A DNA stretch of 64,000 nt from G963674665 sp964609625 (GTDB taxonomy: Bacteria > Desulfobacterota > Desulfovibrionia > Desulfovibrionales > Desulfovibrionaceae), in NCBI GenBank assembly GCA_964609625.1, contig CAZSRS010000006.1:62001-126000 (forward strand). The letters are read 5' to 3'. Both the position numbers and the translations under genes were made by a program. Under the pieces are notes generated by a model that saw only the letters and a program-made list of their open reading frames with translations, was not told where the DNA came from and searched no databases. Shown in pieces: positions 18,683-27,099 of the stretch. Each line of letters starts with the position of its first letter. Position 1 is the first letter of the stretch.

Positions 18683-19576
18683 GTGTCCGAGTTGAAAACA
18701 ATTTCCGATGTCGTGGAGGAACTCTGCGATCCGGACTCTTTTCTCAAGGTCTATCACCGGGCGGCCCACGATTCCCCCATGCCCTCGGTGAACGACCTGC
18801 GGCGGATCGTGGAGATGCTGCGCGGCGTGCTTTTTCCGGGATTCTTCGGTCACAATGAGATCACGCCCGAAACCATGCGCTATTCCATCGGTTCGTCCCT
18901 GGACGGCGTGTATCGGCTGTTGCGGGATCAGGTGCGGCGGGGATTCTGCTTTTTTTGCCGCAATGAGCGGGCAAAGGCCTGCGAGGACTGCGAGAACAGA
19001 TCCAGGGAAATCACCCTGCGATTCCTCTCCACGTTGCCCAGGATGCGTGAGGTCCTGGCCACGGACGTCCAGGCGGCCTTTGAGGGTGATCCGGCGGCAA
19101 AGTCACCCGGTGAAACCATTTTTTGCTACCCCTCCATCCGGGCCATGACCAACTACCGCATCGCCCATGAACTCAGAACGTTGGGCGTGGATCTCATCCC
19201 GCGCATCATCACCGAGATGGCCCACTCCGAGACAGGCATCGACATCAACCCCGGTGCGCGGATCGGAGAGTCGTTCTTCATGGATCACGGTACAGGCATC
19301 GTCATCGGCGAGACCTGCATCATCGGCCGCCACGTGCGGGTCTACCAGGGCGTGACCCTGGGAGCCAAGAGCTTTCCCAAGGATGAGCGCAACCGTCTGG
19401 TCAAGGGGCTGCCTCGCCACCCCATCGTGGAGGACGATGTGACCATCTACGCCGGCGCCACAATTTTGGGGCGGATCACCATCGGAAGCGGCGCCGTGAT
19501 CGGGGGCAATGTCTGGATAACCGAGGACGTGCCACCGGGCGCACGGATCACCCAGCACAGGCAGCGCAGCGGTTGA
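18683..19576 (+). CDS. cysE: serine O-acetyltransferase with inserted Cys4 motif
   Basis: CysE supplies O-acetylserine for CysK. The GTG at 18683 is six bases after GAGGAG and is in the frame of the whole protein; an ATG two bases earlier is out of frame. The C-terminal half is a left-handed beta helix (RIGESFFMDHGTGIVIGETCIIGRHVRVYQGVTLGAKSFP, with HPIVEDDVTIYAGATILG). The N-terminal helical half carries C89-x2-C92-x7-C100-x2-C103 (CFFCRNERAKACEDC), a metal-site-like cluster I would not expect in enterobacterial CysE. Length is 297 residues. It is the last gene of the nifU-nifS-cysK-cysE unit and converges with the WG-repeat gene seven bases on. Confidence 0.93.
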   Translation: MSELKTISDVVEELCDPDSFLKVYHRAAHDSPMPSVNDLRRIVEMLRGVLFPGFFGHNEITPETMRYSIGSSLDGVYRLLRDQVRRGFCFFCRNERAKACEDCENRSREITLRFLSTLPRMREVLATDVQAAFEGDPAAKSPGETIFCYPSIRAMTNYRIAHELRTLGVDLIPRIITEMAHSETGIDINPGARIGESFFMDHGTGIVIGETCIIGRHVRVYQGVTLGAKSFPKDERNRLVKGLPRHPIVEDDVTIYAGATILGRITIGSGAVIGGNVWITEDVPPGARITQHRQRSG

Positions 19577-19583
19577 GGCGGAT

Positions 19584-20126
19584 TCACTTGCCGCAGCAGG
19601 GTGCGCTGGGGTCCGTGTCCTTGCCTGGAGGCACGACCACGGTCCCTGTGCGATCGATGCAACCCCAGGCGCCCCCTTCATAGGCGTAGTGCTCCCCGTA
19701 CATGACCTTGATGCAGCCCTCGCAGAAGGCGGCGCAGCCATCCTGGAACGGATTGGCAAAGGTGAAACGCGCAGGGATGACCACCTTGCCGCTCGTGTCG
19801 AAGAAGCCGATTTTCCCTTTCTCCACGAAGCGGGACAGTCCTTCGGAAAAATCATCCGGGCCGTTGTCAAAGATGAAGGGACGCAGTAGCACCGTGCCCT
19901 GATCGTCGATCCAGGCCCAGCCGTCTTCGTCCACTATCGCGGCAATGCCCTTGGTGGTGAATTCAGTGGCCAGGACGTAGTGTGGTGGAATCACGACCTC
20001 TCCGGACGCGGTAACGTAACCCCAGAGGTCTGAGTCGGGATCTTCCCTGGGGATCGGTGGGGCGGCGAGGGATGCGGAAAAGGAAAACAACAACAAGCTA
20101 CAGACCAAGATCATGTGCGGAAGCAT
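19584..20126 (-). CDS. exported WG-repeat protein
   Basis: A signal peptide (MILVCSLLLFSFSASLAAP) precedes four WG/KWG-type repeats: DLWGYVTASGEVVIPPHY, DGWAWIDDQGTVLLRPF, GKIGFFDTSGKVVIPARF and GAWGCIDRTGTVVVPP. The last part is rich in cysteine (CAAFCEGC, APCCGK), perhaps forming disulfides in the periplasm. WG repeats are beta-rich modules of unknown biochemical role. The gene overlaps the upstream helix-hairpin-helix gene by 16 bases on the same strand. The translation start could be the first or second methionine. Confidence 0.82.
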   Translation of the reverse strand: MLPHMILVCSLLLFSFSASLAAPPIPREDPDSDLWGYVTASGEVVIPPHYVLATEFTTKGIAAIVDEDGWAWIDDQGTVLLRPFIFDNGPDDFSEGLSRFVEKGKIGFFDTSGKVVIPARFTFANPFQDGCAAFCEGCIKVMYGEHYAYEGGAWGCIDRTGTVVVPPGKDTDPSAPCCGK

Positions 20127-20416
20127 CGGGTACCATCCTTGTTACGCGCGGCAAGGGCGCTGTCCTTCCAGTTCCACCACTTGAGGAGTTCGGGATCGTG
20201 GCGACGTTCGCCGGCAAAATACACGGCACAGCGAAAGACATAGAGCATGCAGCGGTCCACGTGCCGCCCCTTCATCTTGATGAGATCATGATACATGACC
20301 TCGGGATCGGCACCGGCAAGATCGGCGACGGAGTGGAAACCCAGCTTGAGCAAATCCTGCTCCACGCTCTTGCCCACGCCGGGAATGCGTTGTAGATCAG
20401 TGATTGCGGGCTTCAT
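20111..20416 (-). CDS. helix-hairpin-helix protein of the Cdd1 / 'pathogenicity locus' family
   Basis: Starting at the ATG at 20416 the protein has 101 residues. LQRIPGVGKSVEQDLLKLGFHSVADLAGADPE is a helix-hairpin-helix DNA-binding motif, and MYHDLIKMKGRHVDRCMLYVFRCAVYFA is the conserved body of the Cdd1 family. The upstream extension to 20503 crosses the cbiA start and is not protein-like. The role of the family is unclear, likely DNA binding. It is divergent from cbiA with only 36 bases between the starts, and its own ribosome site is poor. Confidence 0.82.
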   Translation of the reverse strand: MKPAITDLQRIPGVGKSVEQDLLKLGFHSVADLAGADPEVMYHDLIKMKGRHVDRCMLYVFRCAVYFAGERRHDPELLKWWNWKDSALAARNKDGTRCFRT

Positions 20417-20452
20417 TGGTGATAGTGATAATTCAGAGTACCGAGGAAGGCA

Positions 20453-21862
20453 ATGGACAGTTGGGCACAAGCACCCAAAGGCGTGGTGGTGGCCGGAACC
20501 CACAGCGGATGTGGAAAGACCACGGTGAGTCTAGCCCTGATGGCGGCCTATGCCAGACGCTCGGTCACGGTGCAGCCGTTCAAGGTGGGGCCGGATTTCA
20601 TCGATCCCGGTCTGCACAGGGCCGCCACGGGCCGGGCCAGCCACAACCTGGATGGTTGGATGCTGGGGTATGACCGCTGCCGCTCCATCTATGCCCGCCA
20701 CAGTTGGGACGTGGAATTGACCATAGTGGAAGGAGTGATGGGGTTGTTCGACGGCGCGAGCGGCGCCGATGAAACAGGTTCCACCGCGGAGATGGCCAAG
20801 TGGTTGGGCATGCCCGTCCTGTTGGTGGTGGACGCCAGTTCCATGGCCAGATCGGTCGCCGCTTTGGTGCAAGGATTCGCCACCTATGACCCGGACTTGC
20901 GGCTGGCCGGCGTGGTGTTCAACCGAGTGGGAGGGGAGCGCCACAGGGAGTTGATCTGGGAGGCAATGACGCGCTGCCCCAAATGTCAAGGCATCCCGAT
21001 TCTCGGGTTTATGCCCCGCAGCGAGGGCCTGGAGCTGCCGGAACGGCATCTGGGGCTGCACACCGCCGAAGAGGGCGCCCTCACCCAGGGGCGTATTGAT
21101 GCCCTGGTGGCCTGGGTGGAGAAGCACATCGAACTTTCCAGGCTGTTACAGCTCCTGCCGCGTCCCGCTCTGGTGGATGCGGCGGACTCGGATACGCCCC
21201 CTCGATACAACGTGCGTATCGGCGTGGCCAGGGACAGGGCCTTCTGCTTTTACTACCCGGAAAATTTACGCATTCTCGAGGCTTGCGGCGCCGAGTTGGT
21301 GTTCTTCTCGCCCATGGAGGACGCGAGCCTGCCCGAGAACCTCGATGGCTTGTATCTTGGGGGGGGATATCCCGAACTCTACGCGGCCCGGCTCTCCAGC
21401 AATCGGGAGATGCGGCGCGCTGTCCATTCCTTTGCCCGTGCAGGCAAGCCGGTGTACGCCGAGTGCGGCGGTTTCATGTATCTCATGGACGAGTTGCAGA
21501 CTGAGGACGGCCCCTTTCCCATGACCGGCGTGTTCGCCATGCAGTGCGTCATGAACTCCGGGCTACGCAGCCTGGGTTACCGGGAGATCGTCACGAGGAG
21601 GGCGAGCCTGCTGGGACCGGCCTGGACTATGCTCAGGGGGCACGAGTTCCATTATTCGCATCGTGCAGGTGAAGACGAAAGGGTCAGTTGCATTTACAAG
21701 GTCATGGACCGGCGGGGCTGGCTGCCATGCCCGGAAGGCTATATGCGTGACAACGTGCTGGGCTCGTACATCCACCTGCACTTCGGCAGTAATCCAGCGG
21801 CTGCCGCGTCCTTCGTGGCTGCCTGCGCCGGTGAATTCCCCAGGGACAGGGATGCGGACTGA
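20453..21862 (+). CDS. cbiA: cobyrinate a,c-diamide synthase
   Basis: CbiA amidates the a and c acetate groups of cobyrinate using glutamine and ATP. The N-terminal ATPase has GTHSGCGKTT (15-24), VGPDFIDPGLH, VEGVMGLFDG and VDASSMARSVAAL. The C-terminal class I glutaminase-like domain has GGGYPELYAARLSSN and the nucleophile Cys338 in VYAECGGFMYLMDEL, with the His in GSYIHLHFGSNP. The GAGGAAGG ribosome site supports the ATG. Its end overlaps cbiC by 11 bases. Confidence 0.97.
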   Translation: MDSWAQAPKGVVVAGTHSGCGKTTVSLALMAAYARRSVTVQPFKVGPDFIDPGLHRAATGRASHNLDGWMLGYDRCRSIYARHSWDVELTIVEGVMGLFDGASGADETGSTAEMAKWLGMPVLLVVDASSMARSVAALVQGFATYDPDLRLAGVVFNRVGGERHRELIWEAMTRCPKCQGIPILGFMPRSEGLELPERHLGLHTAEEGALTQGRIDALVAWVEKHIELSRLLQLLPRPALVDAADSDTPPRYNVRIGVARDRAFCFYYPENLRILEACGAELVFFSPMEDASLPENLDGLYLGGGYPELYAARLSSNREMRRAVHSFARAGKPVYAECGGFMYLMDELQTEDGPFPMTGVFAMQCVMNSGLRSLGYREIVTRRASLLGPAWTMLRGHEFHYSHRAGEDERVSCIYKVMDRRGWLPCPEGYMRDNVLGSYIHLHFGSNPAAAASFVAACAGEFPRDRDAD

Positions 21863-22544
21863 GTTTCCCGAATCCTTGCCAGCCGAGAAGATCGAGGCCG
21901 CGTCCTTTGCCGTCATCGACAGCGAGGTCCCGGAACCGCGACCGTTTCAGGGCGCGGAATGGGAAGTGGCCCGCAGGCTGGTGCACACCAGCGCGGATTT
22001 CGAACTCCTGGAGCTGCTGCGGTTCCATCCAATGGCCGTGCGGGCTGGCGTGGACGCCCTGCGAGGCGGCGCGACCATCGTCACGGACACGGAGATGGCG
22101 CGTATGGGCATTCCAGAACGGCGGCTCGTGTCATTGGGCGCCAGGGCTGTCTGCCTGCTCAATGCTCCGGGGATCATGGAACTGGCGGCCGGATTGGGCC
22201 TGACCAGGACCGCGGCCGCCGTGGACGTGGCCGTGGATGGATGTTCCGAATTCCTGCCGGGCGGGATCAAGGGCTGCATCATGGCCATCGGCAACGCACC
22301 CACGGCATTGTTGCGCCTGCTGCACAGGGTGCGCGAGGGAGCGCCTCCTCCTGCCCTGATCGTGGGCATGCCGGTGGGATTCGTGAACGCGGCCGAATCG
22401 AAGCAGTGCCTGCTGGAGCAGCAGGACATCCCCTATATCACGATCCAGGGCCGTAAAGGTGGTTCGCCGTTGGCCGCCGCGACCTGCAACGCCTTGGCGG
22501 AATTGGCATTACGCGGGGCGGATGCGCTCAGGGCTCGACCGTGA
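21852..22544 (+). CDS. cbiC: precorrin-8X / cobalt-precorrin-8 methylmutase
   Basis: CbiC moves the C11 methyl group to C12, giving (cobalt-)hydrogenobyrinate-type product. The start at 21852 (MRTEFPESL) overlaps the cbiA stop by 11 bases and gives 230 residues. Motifs are VARRLVHTSADFELL with the catalytic-histidine region, FHPMAVRAGVDALRGGATIVTDTEMARMGI, CLLNAPGIME, KGCIMAIGNAPTAL and VGMPVGFVNAAESK. Its stop lies 17 bases inside the convergent chagasin-like gene. cbiA and cbiC act close together at the end of corrin-ring synthesis, which fits their coupling. Confidence 0.96.
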   Translation: MRTEFPESLPAEKIEAASFAVIDSEVPEPRPFQGAEWEVARRLVHTSADFELLELLRFHPMAVRAGVDALRGGATIVTDTEMARMGIPERRLVSLGARAVCLLNAPGIMELAAGLGLTRTAAAVDVAVDGCSEFLPGGIKGCIMAIGNAPTALLRLLHRVREGAPPPALIVGMPVGFVNAAESKQCLLEQQDIPYITIQGRKGGSPLAAATCNALAELALRGADALRARP

Positions 22545-22980
22545 TGCGCAGGGCGTAACGTTTTTCGGCGGTAGATGCGCCCTCCCAAGATCTGAAATAC
22601 CCCAGTTCCAGATTTCCGGAAACCCGTCCAGTGGGCGATACTGCCCGAAACACGAGAACGGTCACTCCGGGTGCGCCGACGCGCAGGGTGTCGGATCCTG
22701 GCATGAATTCCTGCTCTATGAGTTCCAGATGCGCGTCGGGCATGCTGATGACGTGCCAGTCGTATCCCGTGGAAGGATTGGCCGGAAGCGAGATGCGCAA
22801 TAACTCACCTGGGTGTAGGGTCAGGTGGGAGCCATTGTCGGGGGCGGTGAGGGAGATCTTTCCTGCCTCGGTAAAAGGCGACGGCTGCTTCTGCAGGGAA
22901 GAGCAGGACGCGGAAGAAGGTACGAAAATCAAAAGAGCGGTTACGAGTATGGGTGGGAAGACAATAGTGGGCATGTTCAT
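22528..22980 (-). CDS. chagasin-family (I42) cysteine protease inhibitor, exported
   Basis: An N-terminal signal (ILVTALLIFVPSSASC) with a cysteine at 26 may be a weak lipobox. The mature part has the signatures of the I42 family: LPANPSTGYDWHV (NPSTGY at 68-73, loop BC), a central GAPGVTVLVFRAVSPTG strand region, and ELGYFRSWE for the last inhibitory loop. Chagasins block papain-type proteases; in bacteria their target is usually unknown. GGAGGT before the ATG is a strong ribosome site. It converges with cbiC, overlapping 17 bases at the 3' ends. Confidence 0.83.
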   Translation of the reverse strand: MNMPTIVFPPILVTALLIFVPSSASCSSLQKQPSPFTEAGKISLTAPDNGSHLTLHPGELLRISLPANPSTGYDWHVISMPDAHLELIEQEFMPGSDTLRVGAPGVTVLVFRAVSPTGRVSGNLELGYFRSWEGASTAEKRYALRITVEP

Positions 22981-23428
22981 GGATTACCTCCGGTAGTTGA
23001 CGTCAAGAGTAATGCATCCGTGAAGGGGATGTCCATTGCGAGGTGCGAGTGTTTCTGGATTCAGGAAACAGAGCCCAGAAACCGTGAACCTTGGCGAGGA
23101 ACACACCCTTGTCCTCAATCTCAATGGGGGATATGAAGGAAAGGAAGCACAGGCGATTCCGGAACGGCCGGCCCGAACCAAGGGGCCAGTCTGTTGCCGC
23201 ATGAATGTACGGTTGCTGTCCATGCTCGAGGGGGGCGCGGGAGGGGCGGAATGGAGTTCGGGAGCGGTTTAACACGTCCGGGTTCCGCGACCTATCGCGT
23301 TTCAAGGCTTGTTTGTTGTATCACCACGTATTTATAAAATAACGCACGGGTGCTTTCACGCAGGCTGACGATGCATAAGGCTTCGGGCTGCCACGGAAAA
23401 GGGTGGGGCGCCGGCAGGGGATAATCCA
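22981..23428. other. intergenic region upstream of cbiET, no gene recognised
   Basis: About 450 bases between the divergent chagasin and cbiET genes. Open frames on both strands do not look like proteins. I searched by eye for the cobalamin riboswitch core (AGCCAGGAGACCTGCC-like box) and did not find it on either strand. Near the cbiET start, CTGCC (about 23389) and GGCAG (about 23415) could pair and bring the stem next to the ribosome site, a possible but unproven translational control. Confidence 0.5.
23309..23337 (+). promoter_or_regulatory. candidate sigma70 promoter of cbiET
   Basis: TTGTTT (23309-23314) and TTATAA (23332-23337) are spaced 17 bases in an AT-rich stretch, leaving a leader of about 85 bases before the ATG at 23429. 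Confidence 0.5.
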
Positions 23429-24637
23429 ATGGCTGTAACTGTCGTGGGAATGGGCATAGATCCGCAAAACCTGCCTCCCAAAAATGCGGGCAAGATCATG
23501 GAAGCGGAAGTCCTTGTGGGGGGCAAGCACCATCTTGCTGCCTACTCCACCCATCAAGCTGAAAAGGTATGCATCACCACGCCGTTGGACGCGGTGATCC
23601 AAATCATCGATGAACGAGACCGCGCGGACAAGAACGTGGTTGTCATGGCCACCGGTGACCCCATGTTTTTTGGCATCGGGACGGTTCTTGTCCAGGAACT
23701 GGGGCATGATCGCGTGGAGATAGTGCCAAATGTCTGTACCTTGCAGGTGGCGGTCTCCAAGGCCAAGCTTTCCTGGCCCGAGGTGGCCACGATCTCGTTG
23801 CATGGCAGGGACGACATGCACCCGTTGTTCGAGGCCCTGATGTACAACTCCAAGGTGGCCCTGCTCACGGATGAACGCAATATTCCCGCGGCCATTGCCC
23901 AGGCGCTCCTGGACAAGGGCGTGGAAAATTACCGTATGTGGGTCTTCGAAGACCTGGACAGCCCGCGGGAGCGTGTGGAGGCCTACGACCTCAAGACCGC
24001 AAGTTCCAGGAGCTTTTCCAAGCTGAACATGGTGTTGCTGGAGCGTGTGAACGACCAGCATGAAGCCCTGTATCTGGGTATTCCGGACGACCGCTTTGTC
24101 ACGCAGGACGGGCAGATCACGAAATGGCCCGTGCGTGCGGCCTCCCTAGCTGCCCTGCGGATACGGCCGGGCAATGTGGTCTGGGACCTGGGCGCGGGAT
24201 GCGGTGCCATGTCCATCGAGGCTGCCGCGGTGCTGGGCAGGGGGTATGTCCTGGCCGTTGAAAAACGCGCCGACCGTGTCGCTTTGATCCGTGAGAATAT
24301 CAGGCGTTGCAACGCACTACTCGTGGAGGCGGTGCACGGCACCATGCCGGATTGCCTCCCTGACCTGTCCGACCCCGATCGGGTCTTCATCGGTGGCGGC
24401 CTTTCCCGGGATATGTCCATATTGGAAAGCGTCATGAACCGCCTGCCCTCGAGGGGGCGGTTGGTGGCGAACTGTGCCTTGATGGAGACCTTGTGCGGCG
24501 TCCGCACCATGTTGCACGAACAGGGGTGGAAACCGGAGGTGACCTTGTTGCATGCCGCGCAGTCGAAACCTCTGGGCCTCGATGTGCATCTGCTCGGGGG
24601 CAACCCCATTTTCATCGTTTCTGGCAGGAAGCCCTAG
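23429..24637 (+). CDS. cbiET: precorrin-6Y C5,15-methyltransferase / decarboxylase (CbiE-CbiT fusion)
   Basis: Residues 1-205 are a tetrapyrrole methylase (VTVVGMGIDPQNLP, ATGDPMFFGIGTVL, VPNVCTLQVAVSKAKLSW, SLHGRD), equal to CbiE. Residues ~215-402 are a Rossmann methyltransferase (WPVRAASLAALRIRPGNVVWDLGAGCGAMSIEAA, VLAVEKRADRVALIRENIRR, PDRVFIGGG), equal to CbiT, the decarboxylating C15 methylase. Length matches CobL-type fusions. It is preceded by a long intergenic region with its own promoter and followed by cbiF after ~190 bases. The third base of detail, the exact methylation order, follows family knowledge. Confidence 0.95.
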   Translation: MAVTVVGMGIDPQNLPPKNAGKIMEAEVLVGGKHHLAAYSTHQAEKVCITTPLDAVIQIIDERDRADKNVVVMATGDPMFFGIGTVLVQELGHDRVEIVPNVCTLQVAVSKAKLSWPEVATISLHGRDDMHPLFEALMYNSKVALLTDERNIPAAIAQALLDKGVENYRMWVFEDLDSPRERVEAYDLKTASSRSFSKLNMVLLERVNDQHEALYLGIPDDRFVTQDGQITKWPVRAASLAALRIRPGNVVWDLGAGCGAMSIEAAAVLGRGYVLAVEKRADRVALIRENIRRCNALLVEAVHGTMPDCLPDLSDPDRVFIGGGLSRDMSILESVMNRLPSRGRLVANCALMETLCGVRTMLHEQGWKPEVTLLHAAQSKPLGLDVHLLGGNPIFIVSGRKP

Positions 24638-24829
24638 AACGGGTGCGTCTTTTCGGCATGATTCGGTAGCTGATGATCCCAATTAACCGTCTTTTTAATA
24701 GTTTTTCCTGCCGATCAAAGGTTACTCTTCGCCTCGTCCCGAGTTGAAGAGCAGGTGCGGCATCGTGTTTCGAGGAATGAAGTCAGCGAAACTTACCGAT
24801 ATGTTTCAAGCAGTAACCTACTGATCTTT

Positions 24830-25660
24830 ATGTCTGGAAAAGTCTACTTTATCGGTGCCGGACCAGGAGACCCTGAATTGGTCACGGTCAAGGGGCGCGC
24901 GCTCATCGAGCGAGCCGGGCTCGTGCTCTTCGCAGGTTCCCTGGTACCACGGCAGCTCGTTGCCTGTGCACCCCCCGATGCCGATGTGGTGGATTCGGCC
25001 CCACTTGATCTTGAGACCATCGTCTCCCTGATGGTCAATGCCGCCCGGCAGGGGCGGCTGGTGGCGCGGGTGCACACCGGCGATCCCACCCTTTTCGGCG
25101 CGTTGCTGGAGCAGGCGCGCGCCCTGGAGCAGGCAGGCATCGAATACGAGGTCGTTCCAGGTGTCAGCGCGCTGTTCGCCGCGGCCGCGGCAGCAAAGAT
25201 ATCCTTCACGGTGCCCGAACGTGCCCAGAGCGTGGTCATCACCAGGGCAGTGGGGCGCACGCCCGTGCCCCAGGGGCAAGAACCCGCAGCCTATGCCGTG
25301 CACGGCGCGCCCATGGCCATCTACCTCTCGGGACAGGCGCCAGATGCGGTGGCCGTAAGCCTGTTGCGGGCCGGCATGCCTCCAGACACCCCGGTGCTTT
25401 TGGCCCATCGCGTGAGCCAGCCGGAGCAACGCCTGGTCTGGAGCACTCTCGCGGACATGAGCACCACTGTTCAGGAGGAGGAGCTGTCGCGGCAGACACT
25501 GTTTTTGGTCCTGCCGGACTATGGGGACGCGCCGCGCTCCCTGCTCTATGATGCGGGGCAGGGACACGGTTTTCGCCAGGTCGGGTCGGAACGGAATGCG
25601 GAAGGCGGCAAGGGTCGGGGTGATGCAGCGAACGAGCCGTACGTTCCTGGGATCAAATGA
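24830..25660 (+). CDS. cbiF: cobalt-precorrin-4 C11-methyltransferase
   Basis: Starting MSGKVYFIGAGPGDPELVTVKGRALIERA the protein has 276 residues. DPTLFGALLEQARALEQAGIEYEVVPGVSALFAAAAAAKISFTVPERAQSVVITRA and YLSGQAPDAV with LAHRVSQPEQ are the CbiF/CobM pattern. It methylates C11 of the corrin precursor. The frame is open upstream to 24755, but the MSGK start matches the family; the ribosome site is weak. The C-terminal ~30 residues (GQGHGFRQVGSERNAEGGKGRGD) are an atypical low-complexity tail. yjbQ follows 13 bases on. Confidence 0.95.
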   Translation: MSGKVYFIGAGPGDPELVTVKGRALIERAGLVLFAGSLVPRQLVACAPPDADVVDSAPLDLETIVSLMVNAARQGRLVARVHTGDPTLFGALLEQARALEQAGIEYEVVPGVSALFAAAAAAKISFTVPERAQSVVITRAVGRTPVPQGQEPAAYAVHGAPMAIYLSGQAPDAVAVSLLRAGMPPDTPVLLAHRVSQPEQRLVWSTLADMSTTVQEEELSRQTLFLVLPDYGDAPRSLLYDAGQGHGFRQVGSERNAEGGKGRGDAANEPYVPGIK

Positions 25661-25673
25661 CAGGGGAGAAGGC

Positions 25674-26069
25674 ATGGAAACCTTGCAGGTTAGGACGCGC
25701 GCGCGTGAAGAGCTGGTGGATATCACCAATGAAATCAAGCTGCTGGTGCGGGAGCGTGGTTGGCAAGACGGCGTGCTGTTGCTCTATTGCCCCCACACCA
25801 CTGGGGCGGTGACCGTGAACGAGGCCGCGGATCCCAGCGTGGTGCGCGACATCGTGGTCAATCTGTCCAGGTTGGTGCCTCGCCAGGGGGACTACCGCCA
25901 CGCAGAGGGCAACAGTGACGCGCACATCAAGTCGTCCCTGTTCGGTTGCGAACAGGCGCTGATCGTGGAAGGCGGCGCGGTCCAACTGGGCACGTGGCAG
26001 GGTATTTTTTTCTGTGAATTCGACGGACCGCGTACTCGCAAGCTCTGGGCCAAATGGCTCCCAGTTTGA
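25674..26069 (+). CDS. yjbQ: YjbQ / UPF0047 family protein
   Basis: A 131-residue protein with the conserved motifs ITNEIKLLVRE, LLYCPHTTGAVTVNEAADPSVVRDIV, YRHAEGNSDAHIKSSLFGCEQALIVEGGAVQLGTWQGIFFCEFDGPRTRKLW. The cluster of His, Asp and Glu residues forms the family's metal or phosphate pocket; some homologues have weak thiamine-phosphate-synthase-like activity, but the real role is unsettled. A GGAGAAGG ribosome site precedes the ATG at 25674; the longer frame from 25521 lies within cbiF. It probably shares the cbiF transcript. Confidence 0.92.
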   Translation: METLQVRTRAREELVDITNEIKLLVRERGWQDGVLLLYCPHTTGAVTVNEAADPSVVRDIVVNLSRLVPRQGDYRHAEGNSDAHIKSSLFGCEQALIVEGGAVQLGTWQGIFFCEFDGPRTRKLWAKWLPV

Positions 26070-26101
26070 CAGGGTTGATTGTTTCCTGAGAAACTATAAG
26101 C

Positions 26102-26794
26102 TTATTCTGATGTGGCTTCCGTACCTTTGACCCGCACCAGTTCAGGACCGCCCATCTTGCGGGGGCGCAGGGTGTGGATGGCGTCAGCGTGCATGGCGAA
26201 GAGGTCCACGGGATGGTGGCTGATGACCAGTACCTGCACTTCCAGTTCCTTGGCGATGCGCGACACGAGCTTCATGAACACCGGCACCAGTTCAGGCTTG
26301 AGCCAGCAGTCCTGCTCGTCGAGTACCAGAAAGGGGCGGTGACGGGCCGGGTCCAGCCGGGATAGGGCGATGAGCCGGAGCCCCACCGAGAGGATGTTGC
26401 ACGCCGAGCCACCTTGCCCCCGCATGATGTCTTCCATCCCTTCGGGGCTCTCGATGAAGAAGTTCACGTTGAGCCGGTTGCGGCTGATTTCCCTGATGGA
26501 GCGCAGGGTACGCTCCTGCCCGAGGATTTCGCGCAGGCCGTGGCTGAGGTTGGCCTCGATCTCGTCCAGCACCTCGCCGAACAAGGCCTTGGAGAGGTGC
26601 TCCAACCGCTCCCTGGCCATGGGGGCGAGTTCCAGGAACGCGGTGGCCTGCCTCCACTGCTCGCGGCAAACGGCGTGGGCCTTGACGCGCTCTTGCGCCA
26701 GGCCCTGGAGATTGTCGTAACGCCGGATCAGGGTCGCGAGTTCGCGCTCCAGGTCGCGCACCGAGGGGGGCGCTTCATGGATTTCAAGGTTCAC
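26102..26794 (-). CDS. Walker B half of a split Rad50/SbcC-like ATPase
   Basis: This 230-residue protein has no Walker A. Residues 10-100 are helical and would continue a coiled arm. Residues 125-144 (RGQGGSACNILSVGLRLIAL) occupy the place of the ABC signature in a divergent form, Walker B is FLVLDEQDCWL (155-165, Asp159 and catalytic Glu160), and VQVLVISHHP (187-195) is the H-loop. These are the C-terminal-lobe motifs of Rad50/SbcC-type ATPases. The missing N-terminal lobe is encoded three genes upstream in the same operon (28056-29522). Its ATG overlaps the previous stop by one base (26794). I infer that the two proteins form one composite ATPase head. Confidence 0.8.
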   Translation of the reverse strand: MNLEIHEAPPSVRDLERELATLIRRYDNLQGLAQERVKAHAVCREQWRQATAFLELAPMARERLEHLSKALFGEVLDEIEANLSHGLREILGQERTLRSIREISRNRLNVNFFIESPEGMEDIMRGQGGSACNILSVGLRLIALSRLDPARHRPFLVLDEQDCWLKPELVPVFMKLVSRIAKELEVQVLVISHHPVDLFAMHADAIHTLRPRKMGGPELVRVKGTEATSE

Positions 26795-27099
26795 TACCCC
26801 TCCTCCTGAACTTCGATGGCGCCGAGTTCCTTGTTCACGGAGTGGATATGCTCGCGGTATTCGCTGACCAGGCGGGCGTTTTCCGCGCGTTTTTCCTGCA
26901 AGAGATTTTCAAGTTCCTCGGGGTCGGCGGTACCGTAAGTTTCCTTGGCCCGGGACTCCAGTTCCTGGAGTTGACGCTCCAGGTTGTCCAGGTTGGCCTT
27001 GGTCTGGATCTTCTTTTCGTGGAGTTTCTCGTACTCCTGCTTCAGGCCGGCGAGTTCGCGTTCCAGGGCCTTGTCCTGCTCAAGTGTCTTGTCGGTCAT
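26794..27099 (-). CDS. small coiled-coil protein of the split Rad50/Mre11 operon
   Basis: The 101-residue protein is almost entirely charged coiled coil (LERELAGLKQEYEKLHEKKI, LDNLERQLQELESRAK) with a short break at TYGTADPEEL before a second helix (LENLLQEKRAENARLVSEYREHI). No signal, membrane segment or catalytic motif is present. It starts 20 bases inside the nuclease gene and ends at the start of the Walker B gene, so all are coupled. A plausible role is to supply part of the returning arm of the split SMC-like protein. No named family recognised. Confidence 0.75.
   Translation of the reverse strand: MTDKTLEQDKALERELAGLKQEYEKLHEKKIQTKANLDNLERQLQELESRAKETYGTADPEELENLLQEKRAENARLVSEYREHIHSVNKELGAIEVQEEG

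Noticed and set aside
23280..23428. cobalamin riboswitch upstream of cbiET
   Set aside because: No AGCCAGGAGACCTGCC-like core or matching pairing was found on either strand.
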